Source of the DNA: Acytostelium subglobosum LB1 | Lineage: Eukaryota; Evosea; Eumycetozoa; Acytosteliales; Acytosteliaceae | DNA length: 64,000 nt | Assembly (NCBI RefSeq): GCF_000787575.1 | Contig: NW_012236516.1 | Location: 399,081 to 463,080, forward strand | Reading direction: 5' to 3' | Shown: positions 56,984-64,000 of the stretch, piece after piece | Position numbering within the stretch: position 1 is the stretch's first letter | Layout of the letters: every line of letters begins with the position of its first letter | Program-made: the position numbers and the translations under genes | Notes under the pieces: model-generated | Databases searched by the model: none | What the model saw: the letters and a program-made list of their open reading frames with translations, nothing else | What the model was told of the DNA's origin: nothing

Positions 56984-59900
56984 TTAACGAGTCTCTTTTA
57001 GCCTCTTCTTTGGTGGCTTGGCTTCGGTCGATGATGATGTGGATGTTGTTGATGTTGTTGGTTTGGTGTTGATGGCAGGCGACTCATCCTCTGAATCGCT
57101 GTACTTTGAGTTCTTCACCATTGTCTTTGCAGCAGCAGTTGTTGTTGTTGTTGTTGTGGTCGTGGTTGAAGTGGACGATGATGACTTCTTGCTAGCCGCC
57201 AACTCATCTTCCTTCTTCCTCTTTGTCGATGTTGATGATTTACTACTGCTGCTGCTTCCACTACCATTGCTGCCACTGTTTGTTGCCTTTGATGACTTCT
57301 TAGAGTCATTGGATGTGCTGCTGGACTCTGTCTTTGATGTGGATGTTGAAGGAGATGATGCCTTTGAATCGATACTGCTGCTGCCAGACTTCTTCTTCTC
57401 ACGCTCAGACTTCCTCTCCAACTCGTCCTGCTCCTCCTTGATGATGTACTTGAGCAATTGGTCGCAGCGAGCCTTCAGCTCCTGGGTGGTCCTCGTCTGG
57501 ATCATCCAATCAAACTTGAACTGTGGCGCCTTGCGGATCTCCTCCTTGAGCTCGTCCCATGCACCATATCCAAGCTCCTGGGTCTTGCACACGAGGAAGA
57601 CATCCTCCTCTGTGTTGTAGGTCTTGTTCTTCTTCATGCCGTACTGGATCTTGAGATCCCTCCATGGGTTCTTGTACTGCGCAATCTTGCGATCGAGTGC
57701 CTCCACTGTCTCCTTGTACTTGATCAGACGCTCCTCACCCTTCTCGATACGCACGATCAGCTTTTCGTAGTCTGTCAGCTCCTTGTAGCGCTTCCAGAAC
57801 ACGGCGGCATACTCTTGTACCTGCTGGAGAGTCTTGCCCTCGACGGTCTCGGTGATGTTGTCGAACGCCTTGCGACCATAGAGCTCGCAGCCACGAATGA
57901 AGTTTCTAAAGTCCACACGGTTCCAGTCTGCAAAGCCCTCGAGCATCAGCTGATCCTTTTTGGTCACCTCCTCCTCGGTCAGGTCGCCAAAGTCTGGCTC
58001 GACCTCCTCCTCATCGGCGGTGGCATCCTTCTTCTCATAGTGCTCCAGCTTCTTGACATAGGCGTTGGTCTCCTTCTCAAACAGCGCGTTCAACTCCTCG
58101 GGGTAGAACTGGAAGTCATGGATAGTTGGCTGCTTAGGTGGCTTGATCTTCTTCTCCTTCCTCTCTTTCTTGGGCGCTGGCTTGCTGGGCAGCACACCAA
58201 TCGAGCGCATGTACTCTTCGTTGCCCTCGACGGGCTTCCTCTCACGCTTAAAGGTCACCGTGCCGCCCCAGAAGTTGTCGTGCTGGGGCCTATAGTTGAC
58301 GCCGTCAAACTCGTAGAGGTTGCCGTCCAGGTTGAGCTTGAGCGGGTTCTTGGCCAAGTCCTTCAGACGATCTGTGATTTGTTGTGTCTTCTCCTCACCC
58401 TTCTGCAGGATGGTGTCAATGTCCTCGTCAGTGATCGATGAGTCCTTGCACTTGAAGATGTCGTCAGCGCCGAACCTGATCATGGAGAGCAGCTCCTCGG
58501 GACTGGCCGACTTGTTCTGCTCGACCAGACGACCCTGTTGAATGACGACTGCATCCAGCTGCAGCTTCATCTCGGCCTTCTCCACCATCTTCTCCTCCAT
58601 CGAGTTCTCGGTGACGAAACGGTACACTGTGACGGGCTTGGTCTGGCCGATACGATGTGCACGATCCTGTGCCTGCAGGTCGACCTGTGGGTTCCAATCG
58701 CTGTCGAACAATACAACAATGTCGGCCGTGTTGAGCGTGATGCCCAGACCTCCGGCTCTTGTCGTCAGGAGGAAGACAAACAGCTTGGAGTCTGGCTCAT
58801 TGTAGGCCTCGATGTAGTTCTCTCTGCTCTGGCTGTCGGTGGAGCCATCGATCCTGCAGTAGTTGTACTCGCGATACAACATGTAGTCCTCGAGGATGTC
58901 GAGCATTCTGGCCATCTGCGAGAAGATGAGTACACGTGAGCCACGCGCCTTTAGCTTGGCCAGCAATTTGTCGAGAAGGATCATCTTGCCACTGTTGGTC
59001 ACAAGATGCTCGCCCGATGTGTAGGGTGGCTCCTCAGCGCCATCAAAGAGGTACGGGTGGTTGCATGCCTTTCGCAGCTGCATGCAGATGTTGAGCAGCT
59101 TGACGCGACCAGAGCCACCCTTGACGCCCATGCCGTGCAGCGCCTCGTAGTCCTTGCTGAGAAGACGCTTGTACCACTCGCGTTGCATGGATGACAGGCC
59201 GACAAACAGCTTCATCTCCTTCTTGGGTGGGAGCGACTTCTCCACCTCGGTCTTGAGACGTCGCAAGAGGAAGGGACGCAACACCTTGTGCAGCTTGTCA
59301 ATGACGTCCTGTTGATTCTCTGTCTTCTCCAGGTCGAACCATCTGTCAAAGTCATCGCTCGATGAGAATACGTCTGGAAGCAAGAAGTTGAGCAGCGCCC
59401 ACAGCTCATGCAGGTTGTTCTGCAATGGCGTACCGGTGATGAGAAGACGGAACTGGCTGTTAAAGAGACGCACGCCCTTGGACAGCACAGAGTTCTCATT
59501 CTTGATCCTGTGTGCTTCATCAATGATCACATATCGCCATGAGAACTTCTTGAACACGGCCTTGTCCTTGATGACCATCTCGTATGTAGTGATGCACACA
59601 TCGAACTTCTTGTACACCAATTGTTCATTCTTGATCGCAGCCTATAATGGAAGTGATTTGGGTCAGTGACACTGCTTTGGACCATGCTCTTGAATTATGG
59701 ATTGATCTTACTCTCTCTTCTTTGTTGCCGTGGAACTTGACGACTCGCAAGAAGGGACACCAACGTTTGAACTCCTTGGTCCAGCCAGACATTGTGGACT
59801 TTGGTGCGATGATAAGATGAGGGCCACGGATACCCTTGTACTCGGATAGATAGCCAAGTAGTGATATGGTCTGTAGTGTCTTTCCAAGACCCATCTCATC

Positions 59901-60708
59901 AGCCAGGATACCATTGATTCCACGCTCATACAACTGAATAAGCCAGTTAAGTCCATATATTTGATAGTCTCTCATTGTACCAGCCTTGATGTCTGATTGA
60001 ATGATTGAATGAGTGAGTGAGTGAGTGAGTGATCCATGTTAAGTTGAGTTGCCGAGGTGTACACTTACATGGTGGATTGGATGTGAAGAAGTTGAAGGAA
60101 TGAGGAGCCTCTTCGTCGATGGCCTCCTTCATGATCTCATCGTCTTCCTCTTTCTCGGTGAGGGCAGTGCCACGCTTGGTGGGTGTGGCGGCTACATCGC
60201 CACCCTTCTTCTTCTTCTTTGTGGGCGGATGGTTGTGTTGCGCCGAGCTGTTGGATACAAAGTGACTAAAGATCTCGGTACGCTCCAGCAGGAATTTGAG
60301 ACGGTCCTTCTGCGAGCGGTCCGAGTCGGCCATCAGCTGCTCACGTTGTTTCTTCTCGAGCTCGGCCAGTTGCTTGCGCTGCTCGTCCTTCATCTTCTTT
60401 AGTCGTTCCTTTTCCAGACGAGTGGCTTCGAGGCGCGCCAGACGCTCTTCCTCGGTCTCGTCGTCCTTCTCAGTCTGTGCCTGGTCGTCATCGTCATCGT
60501 TGAATGGCAGCGGGGCGTCCTCTCCATCGCCTTGTTCCTCTTGGTCGTCTTCCATTGCCACATCTTCCTCTGCTTCACTAATTATATCATCCTGCTGTCC
60601 TGCTCCTTCATCGGTCTCATCATTGGCACTTATTATACTACGTATCATAGGTGATGTAGTTAATGAACCATTATTATTATTATTATTATTTGTCTTGGAT
60701 CCGTTCAT
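56984..60708 (-). CDS. ISWI-type chromatin-remodelling ATPase (1192 aa)
   Basis: Exons are 60708-60069, 59992-59712 and 59641-56984, in frame. An acidic N-terminus with a charged helix (residues ~85-125) precedes the SNF2 ATPase: [13 protein letters not shown], the nucleotide-binding [15 protein letters not shown] box in [26 protein letters not shown], and motif VI in [11 protein letters not shown]. Downstream lie a HAND region, a SANT domain ([16 protein letters not shown], about residue 900) and a SLIDE domain ([19 protein letters not shown], about 1000), the combination that defines ISWI rather than SWI/SNF or CHD. The last ~120 residues are Ser/Thr- and Lys-rich low complexity. It slides nucleosomes using ATP in the nucleus. 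Confidence 0.95.
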
Positions 60709-61409
60709 CGTATATATAATAATATATAATGTAGAGATAAATGTATCTCTATCACAATCTTAATGAGTATGTTGTAGTGAATGAATGAATGAATATGAAT
60801 GAGTGTATAACTAAGTATCTATCTATCTATCTAACTAGTAGTAGTAGGTGTAATGGATGAGTGGGATAAGGTTCGTTAATGATGTTGTTGATGCGTGAGA
60901 GGGTGCGTGCGTGAATGATCTTGGTTCGTGGTAGAGCTCTCGAATGAATGAATGAATGAAAGAGTGAGCTCACAGAGTCTCATAACATGCTTGAGGGGAG
61001 ACGAAGCACCAAGTCTTGCCAGATCGCGCGAAGAAACAAAGAGATGGGAGGGAGGGAACAAAGGCAACAAAATAAAAAACAATGGATGGAGGGCAAGAAG
61101 ACAGTTGGTTGATAAGCAAGGTATGTTCAATGATGACATTCATGTAGCAAGGTACTAGGACGGCCATCCCGAGCTTGCTCATCAACTCTCTGTTCGACAG
61201 GCAGTTCGCCCCGCCACAAAGACTGAACATCACAGAGGACAAGACAATCTGACAACAATGTCATTGAGACCTTCATCGACGCACAGCTTAGGAAGGAGTG
61301 AGTAGTACAATGTTTGAATTGGTATCACTTTATTATTATATGGTCTGGTCCATGTGTATCATTACATGATATAGCTTGGCATTCATTCATACATGGCATG
61401 ACATGTCGC
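60709..61409. other. Intergenic region with a coding-like remnant
   Basis: This 700-bp stretch lies between the ISWI start and the UAP1 3' end. GAAT and GTGA repeats fill 60770-60960. At about 61150-61315 a GC-richer patch reads on the plus strand like the end of a protein (LLINSLFDRQFAPPQ, and NNVIETFIDAQLRKE before a stop) but is not a continuous frame. No family was recognised. Confidence 0.4.
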
Positions 61410-63025
61410 TCATTCAATATGATGTGGAAGAGTGAATTGATGTCCTTGGACACGAGACTCTAGTGACTCACCAGCGTAGGAAACGAGAGGTGATACCTCG
61501 ATAAGGTTTGAGTTGGAGTCGTCCAGCTTGCCACCGGCACGCTCGATATAGCGACGATGCAGTCGACAGATGTCTTGGAGACAGGTCTCTGGCGAGTCCT
61601 TGGGCACGGCCATTCCGGCGTTGTTCTTGAGTGGCGAGAACTCCTCGCTGCGGTCCACCTCTAGACAGACCATGTGCTTGGAGTAGGGGAACACGTCAAA
61701 GACAAACATCTCCATCTTCCAGCCATTGTTGGCGTCGGGATTGATGCGCTGGCCGGCGTCGTCGGCACATGGGATCTTCTTGAAGGCCACGTGGTAGGGC
61801 AGCTGCGTCGTGCGACCCTCCTTGCTCAGACGGTCCAGGAACTCAAAGCTGAACGCGTTGATGCAGATGTGAGCGTAGTTGAATGTCAGACGGCCGTTGG
61901 CCTCGCGCAGGTACTTGGACTCCTTGTCGATCTCACTGTACTCGAGCACGCATGGCTTGTTGTTCTCGAGCGCCATGACTCCCACGGGCTCCTCTGGGTC
62001 GATCTTGGCGACGACCTTGGCGGCGCAGTCGCTGCCGCTGTCGTGCATGAATCCGATGAACAGTGGGTCGACCATTTTGATCAGCACGTTGTCGACGCAG
62101 TACTGCGAGACGTACTGGACGCCCTTGGCACGCATGTCCTCGATGGCGCCACTCGTCACCAGTGAGTGATAGAGGCCACCATTGCCATTTGGCGACAGCG
62201 ACACCTTGCAGCAGCTCTCATTGATGATCTTGCCCTCTGGTGTCACACAGGGTATCATCGTCTGCTGGAAGAAAAAGAATGAATCCTTCTTCAGGCCAAA
62301 GTATGAGTTGTCCTCAAAGAACTTGATGGTTGGATCGTGAGTCGCTCTACTCGTCATGATGTACCACTGCACAGGCTTGATCGTCGCCAGCTTAAAGTGA
62401 TTCTTTACCAAAGTCTCAAGCTTCAACACTCTCTCAGCCTGAAGTTGGAACAATGATTTCTTTGATGGTAATCCAATATCTTGATTGATTCATTGAATGT
62501 GATTGATTGATTGATCGTCAATATCCAAGATGGCTAGCCGATGAATGAATGTAGAGTACATACCATATTGACCTTTGGGAACAAGTGTTCCAAGACGGGT
62601 GGCTTGACCACCGGCAAGCAACAGTACTCCGACTTTTCCTTCAGATACCAATTGGTATCCAATCGATTGCCAACGTGTCTTTTGTTCATCAGTCAATGAA
62701 TCCAATGTCTTTACATTCTCAAATCCATGATATGTAAGGTTTATCTTTTGTGTAACTTTGTTTGATTGATGTGATTGATGTGATTGATGTGATTGATTGA
62801 TACATAGTGAGTCAGTGATTGAATGATTGATTGATTGAATGTGATTGGAGTGTAGTGTATACCTTTATCCTCAAGTAACTTCTTATATATGTTGTTAATC
62901 TGATCTACATCAATCTCATTGATATCATCCTCCAACTGTTTCTTTTGATCACCGGTCAACTTATCAAACCATTTGAACACCTGACCCTGTCCAGCTTGTT
63001 CCCACCTCAATCTCTTGGCATCCAT
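61410..63025 (-). CDS. uap1: UDP-N-acetylglucosamine pyrophosphorylase (474 aa)
   Basis: Exons are 63025-62863, 62755-62564 and 62479-61410, in frame. The nucleotide-binding signature is VGVLLLAGGQATRLG then LVPKGQYDIGLPS (the join of exons 2 and 3), near residue 100. Other family blocks are WYIMTSRATHDPT, FFFFQQTMIPC, PNGNGGLYHSL, and the GlcNAc-1-phosphate-binding region around NAFSFEFLDRL. Length fits the eukaryotic UAP1 norm (about 480). The enzyme makes UDP-GlcNAc from UTP and GlcNAc-1-phosphate in the cytosol, the donor for N-glycans, GPI anchors and chitin-like or O-GlcNAc modification. The second acceptor was chosen at AACAAAG before TTACAC because the nearer AG breaks the frame. Confidence 0.95.
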
Positions 63026-63871
63026 TCTATCTCTTCACTGACTTAATAATGAAATAACTAACTATATATATATATATATAATATAGCTTTCTAGTCTTGA
63101 ATGTATGTATTGTATAAATATATTAATGATGAAGATGATGTTGATGATTCATCTATGCAAGGAGCCGAATGAATGAACACGAAGTTGATGAACACTCACC
63201 CCCACACTACTACTCCCCCCACAAACAACATTAGACGATGTTGCAGATGTGGTCACTCTTTGGCAAGAGTCACTCTCGCAACACACTCTCGGAACAACAA
63301 GACATTATGAATATCTTTCCCTCATTAGCCGAATACTTAAGTAGTATTATTAGTTATTAGTTATACTTATTACTATTACTATTAATAATTATCTTTTACA
63401 ACAAATAAGATTATAAAATGAAACGAAAGAATTCAATTGATCTAGGATGAAGTTCTATTATATAAATAATTACAGTAAAAATACCTATGTTGGTAATCCG
63501 AGAGATCTACAGGATACCCTATTCTATGACACTTTGACTTGAACATTGGGCTCCAGGGCAATCAATCGATTGGAATCATCATCATCTGATACTAGTACCC
63601 CATCATTAATTCCATTCTAAAAATATGTTGTGACGCTTCGCTCTAACCAACCCTTGTACAACTTTGAAATTGGGCTAGAGTGAGTCGATCGGACATTCTT
63701 CCAGCCAAGCACAAACAGATGCTAATGGAGAAAAAGAGAGGCCCTTGGAAAATTCATTGAGGTCTCTCATATCTAGACATTGAAGTATAAATATCCAACA
63801 TCGATGTTGATGAATCATTCATCAATCAATCAAACATCATATCATCATTACATTATAACTAAATAACAATC
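63026..63871. other. Intergenic region
   Basis: This is 850 bp of AT-rich sequence between divergent genes. It has an (AT)n run at 63064-63082 and a C-rich block at 63198-63227 that resembles the GT/CA-rich G-boxes of dictyostelid developmental promoters. No RNA gene or credible open frame was seen. Confidence 0.5.
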
Positions 63872-64000
63872 ATGGCTGATAAAGTTTGGTATGTGACTGG
63901 CTGCTCAAATGGTATTGGAAAGGCTTTGGTACAGTTGCTCTTGACATCTGGCGCAAGAGTGGCCGGAACATCTCGCAATAAGCAATCATTGGATGATGTG
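63872..64000 (+). CDS. Short-chain dehydrogenase/reductase, N-terminal part (cut by the window end)
   Basis: The ATG at 63872 opens MADKVWYVTGCSNGIGKALV, with the TGxxxGIG cofactor-binding motif of classical SDRs only 10 residues from the start, so there is no N-terminal anchor. It differs from the anchored SDR at 35 kb. The third segment, GARVAGTSRN, fits NADP preference (Arg after the second strand). The remainder lies outside the window. Confidence 0.85.
   Translation, partial: MADKVWYVTGCSNGIGKALVQLLLTSGARVAGTSRNKQSLDDV

Noticed and set aside
57018-58441. Long plus-strand open frames opposite the ISWI gene
   Set aside because: Antisense shadows of a GC-rich ISWI coding region; Leu/Val-rich composition is the mirror of Lys/Glu/Asp codons.

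Overview
This window looks like a chromosome segment of a dictyostelid social amoeba. The evidence is four F-box proteins with FNIP repeats, a tyrosine-kinase-like (TKL) kinase, long Asn/Gln runs in coding sequence, short GT-AG introns of about 60-120 bp with GTAWGT-type donors, and AT-rich intergenic DNA full of ATTGATTG/TCAATCAA tetranucleotide runs. Coding third positions are fairly GC-rich, which suggests a species other than D. discoideum. The species itself cannot be named from this window. Exon joins were worked out by hand from splice sites and reading frame.

Layout. 1-3.7 kb: the tail of a Cys-rich protein and an FNIP protein. 3.7-8 kb: a trehalose-6-phosphate synthase/phosphatase-like fusion that has lost many catalytic residues, then a Rad60/NIP45-type protein with two SUMO-like domains. 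8.4-15.1 kb: two divergent MFS transporters and a condensation-domain acyltransferase-like protein. 15.9-23 kb: a ZFC3H1/Red1-like RNA-exosome adaptor and a zinc-finger/TKL-kinase/F-box protein. 24.5-30.6 kb: a CFP1/Spp1-like PHD subunit of Set1/COMPASS and the ribosome-biogenesis factor Ipi1/TEX10. 31-38.4 kb: Arp3, a second FNIP protein, a membrane-anchored SDR and an F-BAR-RhoGAP. 39-47.4 kb: a third FNIP protein, the GINS subunit Sld5, an ankyrin-RCC1-BTB-BTB protein and a heat-shock factor with an assembly gap in its polyQ. 48.2-51.4 kb: a DNA transposon. 51.5-64 kb: a fourth FNIP protein, a mitochondrial DegP-type protease, a small coiled-coil protein, an ISWI remodeller, UDP-GlcNAc pyrophosphorylase and the start of another SDR.

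The most striking element is at 48159-51442. It has perfect 15-bp terminal inverted repeats that start with CACTA, and it encloses a nine-exon gene that splices in frame to a 598-residue protein with transposase hallmarks: an N-terminal Cys/His region, a D-G-W segment, a CxxC, and a P-x-E-x-M-H-x(3)-L-G motif. It appears to be a whole CACTA-like element sitting about 100 bp upstream of an FNIP gene. A nested 103-bp foldback lies at 53437-53539.

Most genes are unrelated housekeeping functions (cytoskeleton, chromatin, replication, ribosome assembly, amino-sugar metabolism). The lineage-specific layer is the FNIP family, the kinase-F-box fusion, the degenerate trehalose enzyme and the transposon.
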